Below are positions 17,402 through 25,624 of a DNA stretch of 42,884 nt, one piece after another. How positions within the stretch are numbered: the first letter of the stretch is position 1; each line of letters begins with the position of its first letter. The translations under genes and the position numbers were made by a program. Source of the stretch: an uncultured Pelagibacteraceae bacterium (GTDB lineage: Bacteria > Pseudomonadota > Alphaproteobacteria > Pelagibacterales > Pelagibacteraceae); assembly GCA_902533075.1 (NCBI GenBank), contig CACAKN010000009.1, positions 1 to 42,884 on the forward strand. Direction: 5' to 3'. Under the pieces are notes generated by a model. It made no database searches and was not told the DNA's origin. It was given only the letters and a program-made list of their open reading frames with translations.

Positions 17402-18152
17402 ATAAAACTTTTTTGAGATTGTTAGCTGCTGTTTGCATTACTGGTAAAATTTTTTTTAGATCATTAATATCTTTTCTACTTTTAGCTGTATGTGTGGAGA
17501 GACAAAAGCATAATTCTTTATCTGAATTGAATATTGGAACTGAAATTCCAGCCATTCCATTAAACCATTCTTCGTTATCAAAAGCATAGCCTTGACTCTT
17601 TATTTTTTTTAATTCTTTTTTAAATTCTGAAAGATCAGTGATTGTATTTTTTGCAGTTTTTGGTGTTTTAATATTTTTAAAAATTTGAATTACTTTTTCT
17701 TCAATTATAGAAGATAAATATAATTTTCCTGAAGCAGATGCGTGCAACGGGAGATGATCTCCAGCTTCTAAATTTAGTTGCATTGGCCAGTGAAATTCAA
17801 TTCTATCAAAATAAACAAGTTTTGTTCCTATAGGTATAGATAAACTTACTGTCTCCTCAATATCATTAGTTAATTTTCTTAAGTATGAACGCCTAAGTGT
17901 AAAATTTGGTTCGTAAGGAAGACTTTTTAAAATTATGTTTCTAATTTTCGGACCTGGTAGATATTTTTTTGAACCACTTGCTACTAAATATTTTTCTTCG
18001 CACAAAGTTTCTATATGTCGATAAACTGTTGGCAATGGTATTTTCAATTTATGAGAGATTTTTTTAGCAGTGAAACTATCAGGATCAACAATAATTTCTT
18101 CAAGTATATTAAGTATTCTTCTTGGAGAGGTTCTTATATTTGTATCTGTCAT
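17391..18152 (-). CDS. IclR-family transcriptional regulator
   Basis: The 253-residue protein has an N-terminal winged helix-turn-helix ([10 protein letters not shown], then [26 protein letters not shown]) and a C-terminal IclR effector-binding domain ([16 protein letters not shown], then [20 protein letters not shown]). IclR proteins usually sense small organic acids and control adjacent catabolic genes. I chose the ATG at 18152-18150, just before the HTH, rather than an upstream extension into mmsA. It lies 22 nt downstream of mmsA and probably shares its transcript. By position it is the likely regulator of mmsA and the divergent dehydrogenase/TRAP genes. The effector cannot be read from sequence. 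Confidence 0.9.
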   Translation of the reverse strand: MTDTNIRTSPRRILNILEEIIVDPDSFTAKKISHKLKIPLPTVYRHIETLCEEKYLVASGSKKYLPGPKIRNIILKSLPYEPNFTLRRSYLRKLTNDIEETVSLSIPIGTKLVYFDRIEFHWPMQLNLEAGDHLPLHASASGKLYLSSIIEEKVIQIFKNIKTPKTAKNTITDLSEFKKELKKIKSQGYAFDNEEWFNGMAGISVPIFNSDKELCFCLSTHTAKSRKDINDLKKILPVMQTAANNLKKVLFKD

Positions 18153-18174
18153 TAAAAATTTAATTAGTTTTAAC

Positions 18175-19668
18175 TCAAGATAAAACTGGAATCGTGAATT
18201 CAGGACCAGCGTTATCCTCAACCCAAGTTACTGTCGCAGTTTTAAGTTTAGTATAAAATCTTACACCCTCAGGTCCATGCATTGAATGATCTCCAAATAA
18301 AGATCGCTTCCAACCACCAAAACTGTGATATGCGACAGGAACTGGAATGGGTACATTAACCCCAATCATACCTATTTTAGCATTTTCAGTAAAATGTTTA
18401 GCAATATTTCCACTTTTTGTGAATACAGCTGCTCCATTCCCTAGCTCATGATCGTTTACTAAATTTAAAGCTTCTTCATAAGTTTCAGTGGTCATCATAC
18501 TTAATACTGGCCCAAATATTTCCTCTTTATAAATTTTCATATCAGGTTTTACGTCATCAAAAATAGTTGGTCCTACAAAATAACCATTTTCATAACCTTG
18601 TTTCTTAAAATTTCTTCCATCAGTAAGAAGTTTTGCTCCTTCCTTCTCTCCAGTATCTATGTAACCTAAAACTTTTTCAAAGTGTGTTTTATTATTTAAA
18701 GGTCCAAAATCACTTTTCTCATCTGTATAAGGTCCAACATTTAGCTTAGCTGTTTCCTCTAATAATTTTGTTTTGATTTTTTCTTTAGTTTTTTTTCCAA
18801 CACAAACAGCAACAGAAATTGCCATGCATCTCTCACCTGCTGAACCAAAAGCTGATCCTATTATCGCATCTGTTGTTTTATTTACATCAGCATCGGGCAT
18901 TATAACCATATGATTTTTTGCACCTCCTAGAGCTTGCACTCTTTTATTGTTTTTAGTCCCAGTATGATAAACATATTCAGCTATGGGAGTGGAACCAACA
19001 AAACTTATTGCTTGTACAGTTTTATTTTCTAACAATGTGTCTACAGCTTCTTTATCTCCATTAACAACATTTAAAACACCAGCTGGTAGACCAGCTTCGA
19101 TAGCTAATTCTGCTAATCTCATTGGACAGCTGGGATCTTTTTCTGATGGTTTTAATACAAATGTGTTTCCACATGCTATTGAAACAGGATACATCCACAT
19201 TGGAACCATTGCTGGAAAATTAAATGGGGTAATACCTGCACAAACCCCAAGTGGCTGCCTTAAAGTGTGAGAATCAACATTCGTTCCAACACTTGTAGAA
19301 TGATCCCCTTTCAAAGAGTCTGTTATTCCTGTTGCATACTCCACTACCTCTATACCTCTTTGAATAGAACCTTTAGCATCAGCAATTGTTTTACCATGTT
19401 GCTCAGAAACCATTACAGCTAGTTCTTCCATATTTTTTATTAGAAGATCTTTATATTTAGATAAAATTCTAGATCTACTTATAGGTGTAGTTTTTGACCA
19501 TTTTAAAAAAGCTTTTGAAGAATTTTCGATTGCTTTTTCTACAGTTGTTTTATTTGCTAATTCAACTTCAGCAATTTGTTCACCGATAGCAGGATTAAAA
19601 ATTGGACCCTTTCTAGATTTACTATCACTATATATTTTTCCATCAATAAAGTGGCTTACTGTTTTCAT
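18175..19668 (-). CDS. mmsA: CoA-acylating methylmalonate/malonate-semialdehyde dehydrogenase
   Basis: This family oxidises methylmalonate semialdehyde to propionyl-CoA, or malonate semialdehyde to acetyl-CoA, with NAD and CoA. The 497-residue aldehyde dehydrogenase fold shows GVCAGITPFNFPAMVPMWM, the catalytic Cys281 in GSAGERCMAISVAVCVG, FVGSTPIAEYVY and the C-terminal PVPVAYHSFGGWKRSLFGD typical of MMSDH. ALGGAKNHMVIMPDAD replaces the general-base Glu segment of ordinary aldehyde dehydrogenases, as expected for the CoA-dependent group. The start is the ATG at 19668. It is divergent from the iron-type alcohol dehydrogenase, and together they could take a hydroxyacyl substrate to an acyl-CoA. 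Confidence 0.93.
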   Translation of the reverse strand: MKTVSHFIDGKIYSDSKSRKGPIFNPAIGEQIAEVELANKTTVEKAIENSSKAFLKWSKTTPISRSRILSKYKDLLIKNMEELAVMVSEQHGKTIADAKGSIQRGIEVVEYATGITDSLKGDHSTSVGTNVDSHTLRQPLGVCAGITPFNFPAMVPMWMYPVSIACGNTFVLKPSEKDPSCPMRLAELAIEAGLPAGVLNVVNGDKEAVDTLLENKTVQAISFVGSTPIAEYVYHTGTKNNKRVQALGGAKNHMVIMPDADVNKTTDAIIGSAFGSAGERCMAISVAVCVGKKTKEKIKTKLLEETAKLNVGPYTDEKSDFGPLNNKTHFEKVLGYIDTGEKEGAKLLTDGRNFKKQGYENGYFVGPTIFDDVKPDMKIYKEEIFGPVLSMMTTETYEEALNLVNDHELGNGAAVFTKSGNIAKHFTENAKIGMIGVNVPIPVPVAYHSFGGWKRSLFGDHSMHGPEGVRFYTKLKTATVTWVEDNAGPEFTIPVLS

Positions 19669-19690
19669 TATAGTTAAATTTATAAAATAA

Positions 19691-19717
19691 ATTATAACAA
19701 GTTTTTTTTGATTGCAA
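19691..19717 (-). promoter_or_regulatory. Candidate mmsA promoter
   Basis: On the minus strand a perfect TATAAT (19696-19691) lies 22 nt upstream of the mmsA ATG. A TTGCAA box (19717-19712) sits 15 nt further upstream. The spacer is short, so the -35 assignment is less sure than the -10. Confidence 0.4.
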
Positions 19718-19767
19718 CATGTATTCCTTAAATGAGAAAAATATTATCAATTAAAGATTATATGCTG

Positions 19768-19796
19768 TTGACTCCTAAATTTACATAAGCTTAGAT
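19768..19796 (+). promoter_or_regulatory. Candidate promoter of the alcohol dehydrogenase/TRAP genes
   Basis: TTGACT (19768-19773) is followed after 17 nt by TTAGAT (19791-19796), or after 18 nt by TAGATT. This lies about 25 nt before the start codon at 19822, in the 153-bp divergent region shared with mmsA. The region is the natural place for an IclR operator, but I see no clear palindromic site in it. Confidence 0.4.
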
Positions 19797-19808
19797 TGAT
19801 CTAATAAA

Positions 19809-19824
19809 AAGAGGTAATAACTTG
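19809..19824 (+). promoter_or_regulatory. Ribosome binding site that fixes a TTG start
   Basis: AGAGGT (19810-19815) followed by AATAAC and then TTG (19822) supports the TTG as the start of the alcohol dehydrogenase. Nearly the same string, GAGGTAATAA then G and TTG, precedes atpH at 36688. Confidence 0.6.
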
Positions 19825-21003
19825 ATTAAAAGAGATAATGTCAGAATATGTGTGCCAAGATATATGCAAATTGGCAAGGGCAGTTTAAATCAACTCCCAG
19901 AAATTATAAAAACTTTAGAATCAATAAAATCATTTTTAATTGTAACAGATAAACAAATGGTTGAGTTTGGTTATGTAAAAAAACTTCAAGATATTTTAAA
20001 TAAAGCAGGTTTAAAATCTAATGTTTTTGATGATACAATTCCTGATCCAACAGATACTGTAGTTTTAAATGGAATTAATTATTTAAAAAAATTTAAAAAT
20101 GAAGCTGTAATAGGTTTTGGAGGTGGTAGCCCGATAGATACTGCCAAAGCTATTGCTGTTATGGCAATTCATAGTAAAAATATTCAAGACTACAAACCAC
20201 CATCAACATTCGATAAACAAGGCTTACCAATTATTGCCATACCCACAACAGCTGGAACAGGATCAGAAGTCACCCATCATGCTGTAATTATAGATTCAAA
20301 AAATAATGAAAAAATTTCATGTAGAGGTGAAGGATTCGTTCCAACGTGTGCAATTGTTGATTATGATCTGACATTATCAAAACCTAGAAGATTAACTATT
20401 GATAGTGCTATCGATACTTTAACGCATGGAATAGAGGCTTATGTTAGTAAAAAGGCTACATTATTTTCAGATAGAATGGCTTTAGATACAATCAGGCTTG
20501 TAACACAAAATATCTATGCAGTTGATAAAGATCCCAAAAACCTTAAAGCTCGAGAGGGATTAATGCTTGCCGCAACTTTAGGAGGTCTTGCTTTTTCAAA
20601 TGCATCAATATGCTTGGTTCATGGAATGAGTAGACCATTAGGCAGTAACTTTAAGGTACCTCACGGATTAAGTAATGCAATGTTGTTACCAACCATAACG
20701 GAATATTCTATTGATCATGCTAAAAGTAGATATGCTGATTGTAGTAGAGTTGGAAATTTTGCTATGCCAAATGATGATGATAATGCTTCATGTGAAAAAT
20801 TGATTAAAGGTCTTTATCAAATGAATAAAGATTTTGATGTACCTTCTATGAAAACATTCGGAATTGATAAAAAAAATTTTGAGGAGAAGCTGGAAAATAT
20901 GGCAACTGATGCTGAAATTTCAGGTGCGCCAAACCTCAATCCGAGAGTGCCTTCTGTAAATGAAATGGTTGATCTTTACGGAAAAGCATGGAGAGCGTTC
21001 TAA
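19822..21003 (+). CDS. Iron-containing alcohol dehydrogenase
   Basis: This 393-residue protein belongs to the group III, metal-dependent alcohol dehydrogenase family. It has the NAD-binding FGGGSPIDTAKAIAV (from about residue 99) and IPTTAGTGSEVTHHAV. The four metal ligands are all present: Asp198 and His202 (AIDTLTHGIEA), His267 (LVHGMSRP) and His281 (VPHGLSNAM). The N-terminal part is complete from a TTG start supported by a Shine-Dalgarno sequence. Its substrate is unknown. Candidates from the family include hydroxy acids, butanol-type alcohols, lactaldehyde and methanol. The pairing with mmsA suggests a hydroxyacid-to-semialdehyde step, which is inference. The TRAP binding protein gene follows after 55 nt. 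Confidence 0.92.
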   Translation: MIKRDNVRICVPRYMQIGKGSLNQLPEIIKTLESIKSFLIVTDKQMVEFGYVKKLQDILNKAGLKSNVFDDTIPDPTDTVVLNGINYLKKFKNEAVIGFGGGSPIDTAKAIAVMAIHSKNIQDYKPPSTFDKQGLPIIAIPTTAGTGSEVTHHAVIIDSKNNEKISCRGEGFVPTCAIVDYDLTLSKPRRLTIDSAIDTLTHGIEAYVSKKATLFSDRMALDTIRLVTQNIYAVDKDPKNLKAREGLMLAATLGGLAFSNASICLVHGMSRPLGSNFKVPHGLSNAMLLPTITEYSIDHAKSRYADCSRVGNFAMPNDDDNASCEKLIKGLYQMNKDFDVPSMKTFGIDKKNFEEKLENMATDAEISGAPNLNPRVPSVNEMVDLYGKAWRAF

Positions 21004-21058
21004 AATGAGTTGGGAATGTTCTTTAATTTTAAAACAACTCAAAACAAGAGAGGGGAAT

Positions 21059-22123
21059 ATGAAAAAACTAATAAAAGCATCTTTTAGTTTTTTTGCTGTA
21101 TTTACTTTAATGATAACTTTTTCATTACAGCAAGTTACTGCAGCAGAAAAAATTAGATGGAAAGTACAATCTACTTTTAATACTGGTTGGCCTGCACTAG
21201 GAGATCCTGTTGCACGATTATCAGATACATTAGATAGAGCGACTGATGGTAGAATCAAACTGAAGGTTTATGAACCTGGAAAAATACTTCCACCATTAGA
21301 AATCTCACCTTCAATAAGTAAAGGTGACTTGCCTGCAGCTTACAACTACATGGCATATGATCAGGGAAGAATACCGGCAGCTGTATTATTTGCTGCTGTT
21401 CCATTTGGAATGGAGCCATGGGAATATGCTGCTTGGTGGTTTGAAGGAGAAGGCGCTAAGCTAGCTAATGAAATATACAACAAGCAAAATATTCAAGTTT
21501 TGTTGTGTAGCACAATTGGACCTGAAACAGCTGGTTGGTATAGAAATCCTATAACTAGCCTTGCAGATCTAAAAGGTTTAAAAATTCGTTTCTCAGGATT
21601 AGGAGGAATGGTTTTAAATGAAATTGGAGCTTCTGCTACTTTGATGGCTGGTGGTGAAATTTTTGCTGCTCTAGAAAAAGGAACTTTAGATGCAACTGAA
21701 TATTCAATGCCTGCAATTGATGAAGTATTGGGTTTTCATAAAATAACTAAATTCAACCTTTTCCCAGGTTGGCACCAAGTATCAACTTCTACTCATTTCA
21801 TGATCAACTTAGATTTATGGAAAAAAATGGGTGCAGCTGACCAAGCTTTATTCGAAATGGCTTGTACAGCGGCAGCTATGAGAGCAATTACCACTGGTGA
21901 ATTTTTACAAGGAAAACAAATCGGAACTTTTCCTTCTAAAGGTGTAACAGCAGCTAGATTGCCTGATAGTGTATTGAGAGAGCTACAAAAAGTTAGTGCT
22001 AGAGTAATGAAAGAAGAATCTGCTAAAGACGCTGACTTTGCTAAAGTATGGGCTTCTCAACAAGCATTCATGAAAGAGTACGATGTTTGGCAAAAATGGG
22101 GATATTTACCTCGAAACTTTTAG
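21059..22123 (+). CDS. dctP: TRAP transporter substrate-binding protein (DctP family)
   Basis: This is the periplasmic receptor of a TRAP transporter, which uses an ion gradient to import organic acids. The 354-residue precursor has a clear signal peptide (MKKLIKASFSFFAVFTLMI, cleavage near VTAA-EK, residue 29). The mature protein shows YNYMAYDQGRIPAAVLFAA, WYRNPITSLADLKGLKIRF with the family's conserved ligand-binding arginine, LEKGTLDATEYSMP and FNLFPGWHQ. These features resemble the TakP/2-oxoacid or mannitol-type subfamily more than C4-dicarboxylate DctP. I chose the ATG at 21059 because it gives the signal peptide and has a GAGGGG site upstream. A strong hairpin follows the stop. Confidence 0.93.
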   Translation: MKKLIKASFSFFAVFTLMITFSLQQVTAAEKIRWKVQSTFNTGWPALGDPVARLSDTLDRATDGRIKLKVYEPGKILPPLEISPSISKGDLPAAYNYMAYDQGRIPAAVLFAAVPFGMEPWEYAAWWFEGEGAKLANEIYNKQNIQVLLCSTIGPETAGWYRNPITSLADLKGLKIRFSGLGGMVLNEIGASATLMAGGEIFAALEKGTLDATEYSMPAIDEVLGFHKITKFNLFPGWHQVSTSTHFMINLDLWKKMGAADQALFEMACTAAAMRAITTGEFLQGKQIGTFPSKGVTAARLPDSVLRELQKVSARVMKEESAKDADFAKVWASQQAFMKEYDVWQKWGYLPRNF

Positions 22124-22155
22124 TATTTAATACTTAAAAAGTTGATTATAATAAT

Positions 22156-22190
22156 AAAAGCGGCCGGTTTTACCGGCTGCTTTTGTTTTA
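22156..22190 (+). terminator. Hairpin terminator/attenuator between the TRAP binding protein and membrane subunits
   Basis: AAAAGCGGCCGGT (22156-22168) pairs with ACCGGCTGCTTTT (22172-22184) over 13 positions with one G-U pair and a 3-nt loop, followed by a T-rich stretch to 22190. It is by far the most GC-rich stem in this region. It lies 32 nt after the dctP stop and 12 nt before the RBS region of dctQ. Its place within the operon suggests partial termination, giving more binding protein than permease. Confidence 0.8.
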
Positions 22191-22202
22191 AAGGAAAAAA
22201 TT

Positions 22203-22772
22203 ATGTCTAAAGATTTTACATCTGTAGAAAGTTCTCTTGATAAAAAACTACAGCTTAGGCACACACCTATCACAATGAAAATTGATAATTTTGTTTTAAA
22301 GATAGGAGAAATTTTTAATTGGTTCTGGGTAATATTAATTGCAGTTATCATTCTAAATGTAGTCTTAAGATATGTTTTTAGAAATGGAATGATTGAATTA
22401 GAGGAACTGCAATGGCATCTTTATTGTATAGGTTGGTTAATTGGTTTATCTTCTACATATATAGTCGACTCCCATGTTAGAGTAGATGTGTTAAGTGAAA
22501 GATTGAGTTATAGAAAAAAACTATGGTTTGAATTATTTGGTATTTTGATCTTATTTTTACCATTCGTAATTCTCGTTCTTTATTACGCAGTCCCTTTCTT
22601 TGAATTATCATGGGCTTCAAGCGAAAGATCAACATCAGCCAATGGATTGCCAGCTAGATGGTTTGTAAAAGGTTTTTTAGTAATCAGTTTTTTCTTACTC
22701 TTAATTTCTGGTTTCTCAAGGATCGTAAGAATAATAGAAACACTTCGATTTGGATTAGAGGATAAAAAATGA
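22203..22772 (+). CDS. dctQ: TRAP transporter small membrane subunit (DctQ family)
   Basis: DctQ is the small four-helix membrane subunit of TRAP transporters and assembles with DctM. The 189-residue product shows four hydrophobic segments and the conserved WHLYCIGWLIGL followed by DSHVRVDVLSERLSY, the family's signature loop. The N-terminus is somewhat long and polar, about 35 residues before the first helix. AAAGGAAAAAATT precedes the ATG at 22203. The gene starts right after the hairpin that follows dctP and overlaps dctM by 4 bp. Confidence 0.92.
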   Translation: MSKDFTSVESSLDKKLQLRHTPITMKIDNFVLKIGEIFNWFWVILIAVIILNVVLRYVFRNGMIELEELQWHLYCIGWLIGLSSTYIVDSHVRVDVLSERLSYRKKLWFELFGILILFLPFVILVLYYAVPFFELSWASSERSTSANGLPARWFVKGFLVISFFLLLISGFSRIVRIIETLRFGLEDKK

Positions 22773-24133
22773 TTTCATTAGTTACAGAATATTTTTTAGC
22801 AATTGCTCTCTTTTTTAGCTTTATAACGTTAATATTTTATGGATTTCCTGTAGCTTGGACAATGGGCGGTTTAGGAGTTCTGTTTATTTTTATCTCAATG
22901 CTTTCCGATAATTTATTTGATACATTTTATGGTGTTGATTTTGGATTTGCCTCGATGGTTGTATACAGGCTTTATGGTGTAATGGCCAATTGGGTTTTAG
23001 TTGCATTACCAATGTTTATTTTTATGGGAATAATGATGGATAAATCTGGTATAGCAGAAGATCTTATGACCGATCTGTCTAAATTATTTGGTAAAACAAG
23101 AGGTGGACTTGCAATCTCAATTGTATTCATTGGAGTTTTACTTGCCGCTTCTACAGGAATTATTGGTGCAGCAGTAGTACTTCTAACAATTTTAGGTGTG
23201 CCATTGATGTTAAAGAATAAGTACAATCCAAATTTAGCTTGTGGAGTTGTTTGTGCAACCGGGACTTTAGGAATTCTTATACCTCCAAGTATCATGCTCG
23301 TAATTATGGGGGACCAAGTAAGAATATCAGTTGGTGACTTATTTATGGGCGCTGTATTTCCAGGATTGTTGCTAGGTTTATTATATACAATTTTCATTGT
23401 TGTTTATGCTTACATGAATCCAAAAGCTGCCCCTTTACCAAAGGATGCTGAACCAGTAGATTTTAGAATAGTCTTAAGAGTTTTAAAATCTATTATTCCA
23501 CCAGCTCTATTAATTGTTGCAGTTTTAGGAAGTATATTTATGGGGATTGCTACCCCAACCGAAGCATCTGGAGTTGGAGCCTTAGGTGCATCTTTATTAG
23601 CAATACTAAGAGGCAGATTATCATTTGCAGATTTAAAAATTGTGATTAGAAAAACAACTCATACTACGGCCTATATATTTGCACTTTTTGTTGGAGCGAC
23701 GATGTTTGCTTTAATTTTAAGAGGTTTAGGTGGTGATGAGCTAATAGAAGGAACTCTAAAAGCCCTACCTTTTGGGACAAATGGGGTTGTAATTGTAGTT
23801 TTAATTTTTGCATTTTTATTAGGATTTTTTCTAGATTGGATTGAGATTACTCTAATCATCTTACCATTTTTGGCGCCAGTAATGGTGGATCTTGGAGTTG
23901 ATTTGGTATGGTTTATTGTAATGTTTGCTGTAGTTCTACAAACCTCATTCATAACCCCACCAGTTGGTTTTGCTTTATTTTATATGAAGGGTGTTGCTCC
24001 TCAAGGAATTTCTATAACAAATATATACAAAGGAATAATTCCATTTGTTATCCTGCAAGTAGTAGCAGTTGCTATTGTATTTAATTTTCCCGAAATAGTT
24101 ACCTGGTTACCTAAAGTGGCTTACGGCCCTTAA
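22769..24133 (+). CDS. dctM: TRAP transporter large membrane subunit (DctM family)
   Basis: DctM is the large channel-forming TRAP subunit with about 12 membrane segments. The 454-residue protein shows WVLVALPMFIFMGIMMDKSGIAEDL, ASTGIIGAAVVLLTILGVP, the LGILIPPSIMLVIMGDQ motif, GIATPTEASGVGALGA and SFITPPVGFALFYMKG, all typical of DctM (motifs given in part). It is slightly longer than the usual 425-430 residues because of a longer loop near residues 40-60. The start overlaps the dctQ stop (ATGA). The transporter is therefore complete: P, Q and M. Confidence 0.95.
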   Translation: MISLVTEYFLAIALFFSFITLIFYGFPVAWTMGGLGVLFIFISMLSDNLFDTFYGVDFGFASMVVYRLYGVMANWVLVALPMFIFMGIMMDKSGIAEDLMTDLSKLFGKTRGGLAISIVFIGVLLAASTGIIGAAVVLLTILGVPLMLKNKYNPNLACGVVCATGTLGILIPPSIMLVIMGDQVRISVGDLFMGAVFPGLLLGLLYTIFIVVYAYMNPKAAPLPKDAEPVDFRIVLRVLKSIIPPALLIVAVLGSIFMGIATPTEASGVGALGASLLAILRGRLSFADLKIVIRKTTHTTAYIFALFVGATMFALILRGLGGDELIEGTLKALPFGTNGVVIVVLIFAFLLGFFLDWIEITLIILPFLAPVMVDLGVDLVWFIVMFAVVLQTSFITPPVGFALFYMKGVAPQGISITNIYKGIIPFVILQVVAVAIVFNFPEIVTWLPKVAYGP

Positions 24134-24152
24134 AATTTATAAATTTATCAAA

Positions 24153-24596
24153 ATGAAAATAAAAAAACTAATATTTATTATGATAGCTATGTCGTTCCTG
24201 ACAAGTTTTGCAAAAGCTGATTTGAATATTTCTTTAAAAAAATATTTAGATGAAAATGATTTAGATAAGAGTCTAACCCAAATATACTTATTAAAAAGAT
24301 GTAGTGCAGTTTACGCATATGCATCAGGTATAGTTCTTAAATTAGATGCAGTTTCATCAAAAAATTTTATAGAAATTTCAAATAATTTGTTATTTAAAGC
24401 TGTTGAATTAAAAGTCATTGAAGAAGAGAAAAAACTTGAAGAAGCTCAAGAAGAGGCTGAAAAAAATAGAAAAGACATATTCAATAATTACATAGCAGAT
24501 GGTAAAAAAAATTGGGAAAAAAACAAATCTCATTTTAAAGGTTCTTATATATCTGATGATATGGCTATCTGCTCTAAGTTAACTGAAGATAATTAA
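24153..24596 (+). CDS. Small exported protein of unknown function
   Basis: I do not recognise this 147-residue protein. It has a clear signal peptide (KKLIFIMIAMSFLTSFAKA, cleavage near residue 22, before DLNI). A helical region with one cysteine follows (LLKRCSAVYAYASG). Then comes a highly charged, probably coiled-coil segment (about residues 90-112, rich in Glu and Lys) and a second cysteine near the C-terminus (MAICSKL). The two periplasmic cysteines could form a disulfide. The start ATG at 24153 lies 19 nt after dctM, so it may be read with the TRAP operon. It could equally be an unrelated gene between that operon and mdh. Confidence 0.75.
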   Translation: MKIKKLIFIMIAMSFLTSFAKADLNISLKKYLDENDLDKSLTQIYLLKRCSAVYAYASGIVLKLDAVSSKNFIEISNNLLFKAVELKVIEEEKKLEEAQEEAEKNRKDIFNNYIADGKKNWEKNKSHFKGSYISDDMAICSKLTEDN

Positions 24597-24613
24597 CATA
24601 TAAATCTAGATTT

Positions 24614-24641
24614 TTATTGAATAATTATTAGTTATCAATAA
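24614..24641. promoter_or_regulatory. Inverted repeat upstream of mdh
   Basis: TTATTGA (24614-24620) and TCAATAA (24635-24641) are perfect inverted repeats with a 14-nt gap. A perfect 10-bp palindrome, AATAATTATT (24620-24629), lies between them. It sits 16 bp before the mdh start in a 60-bp gap. It could be an operator or a weak AT-only hairpin; in this AT-rich sequence chance is also possible. Confidence 0.3.
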
Positions 24642-24656
24642 AAGATTATTTCAATT

Positions 24657-25622
24657 ATGAATAAAAAAATTTCTTTAATTGGAGCGGGTCAAATAGGAGG
24701 AACTCTTGCACATTTAATTGGAACAAAAGAACTAGTAGATGAAGTAGTATTATTTGATGTTGCAAGTGGAGTTGCTAAGGGAAAAGCTTTAGATATTGCT
24801 CAATCTTCATCAGTTGATGGTTTTAATGTAAAATTTTCTGGAACTGATGATTACAAAGATATTAAAGATTCAAATGTAATCATTATTACAGCAGGAGTGC
24901 CAAGAAAACCAGGCATGAGTAGAGATGATCTTCTAGGTATAAATTTAAAAATTATTAAACAAGTAGCTTATGGAATAAAAGAAAACGCTCCCAATGCATT
25001 TATAATATGCATTACGAACCCATTAGATGTCATGGTCATGGCTCTTCAAAAATTCTCTGGTCTTCCTGCTAATAAGATTGTTGGTATGGCAGGTATTTTG
25101 GATAGTTCACGATTTAAATTATTTTTATCATTAGAATTAAATGTTCCTGTGAAAGAAATAGATGCAATGGTAATGGGTGGACATGGAGATACTATGGTTC
25201 CAATGCCTAGATTTACAAAAGTTTCTGGAAAACCTTTATTAGATTTAGTTAAAGAGGGAAAAATAACAAAAGAAAGATTAGAAGAAATAAATCAAAGGAC
25301 AAGGGATGGTGGTGCAGAGATTGTTAAGTATTTAGAAAAAGGTTCAGCATTTTACGCTCCAGCAGCTTCAGGTGTTCAAATGGCAGAAGCATATTTAAAT
25401 AATGAAAAAAAATTATTACCATGTGCTGTGCAATTAAATGGTGAATATGGTGTTAACAATGTTTATGCGGGTGTACCAGTAATTGTCGGTAAAGATGGTG
25501 TTGAAAAAATAGAACAGATTGATTTAGATGAAAAAGAAAAAAAAGAATTTATGCATTCTATTGATGCAGTAAAAGCCCTTTGGGAAGCGGCATCTAAAAT
25601 AGACCCTGATCTTTCAAAATAA
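24657..25622 (+). CDS. mdh: Malate dehydrogenase
   Basis: MDH interconverts malate and oxaloacetate with NAD in the TCA cycle. The 321-residue protein is of the LDH-like MDH type common in alphaproteobacteria. It shows the NAD fold [15 protein letters not shown], the substrate-specificity loop around [16 protein letters not shown] with its arginines, [22 protein letters not shown] and the catalytic His176 in [12 protein letters not shown]. The ATG at 24657 is the only sensible start. It heads the run mdh-sucC-sucD-sucA-sucB-lpd and precedes sucC by 2 nt. Confidence 0.97.
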   Translation: MNKKISLIGAGQIGGTLAHLIGTKELVDEVVLFDVASGVAKGKALDIAQSSSVDGFNVKFSGTDDYKDIKDSNVIIITAGVPRKPGMSRDDLLGINLKIIKQVAYGIKENAPNAFIICITNPLDVMVMALQKFSGLPANKIVGMAGILDSSRFKLFLSLELNVPVKEIDAMVMGGHGDTMVPMPRFTKVSGKPLLDLVKEGKITKERLEEINQRTRDGGAEIVKYLEKGSAFYAPAASGVQMAEAYLNNEKKLLPCAVQLNGEYGVNNVYAGVPVIVGKDGVEKIEQIDLDEKEKKEFMHSIDAVKALWEAASKIDPDLSK

Positions 25623-25624
25623 TA

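Noticed and set aside
18153-18221. Longer N-terminus for the IclR regulator overlapping mmsA
   Set aside because: The ATG at 18152 starts just before the winged-helix domain at the usual IclR distance; the extra 23 residues have no family support.
20960-21058. Longer N-terminus for the TRAP binding protein
   Set aside because: The extension would overlap the alcohol dehydrogenase and bury the clear signal peptide that begins at the ATG at 21059, which has its own GAGGGG site.
22972-23397. Minus-strand open frame of 141 codons inside dctM
   Set aside because: It is antisense to a clear DctM with conserved motifs; long antisense frames are common opposite membrane-protein genes.
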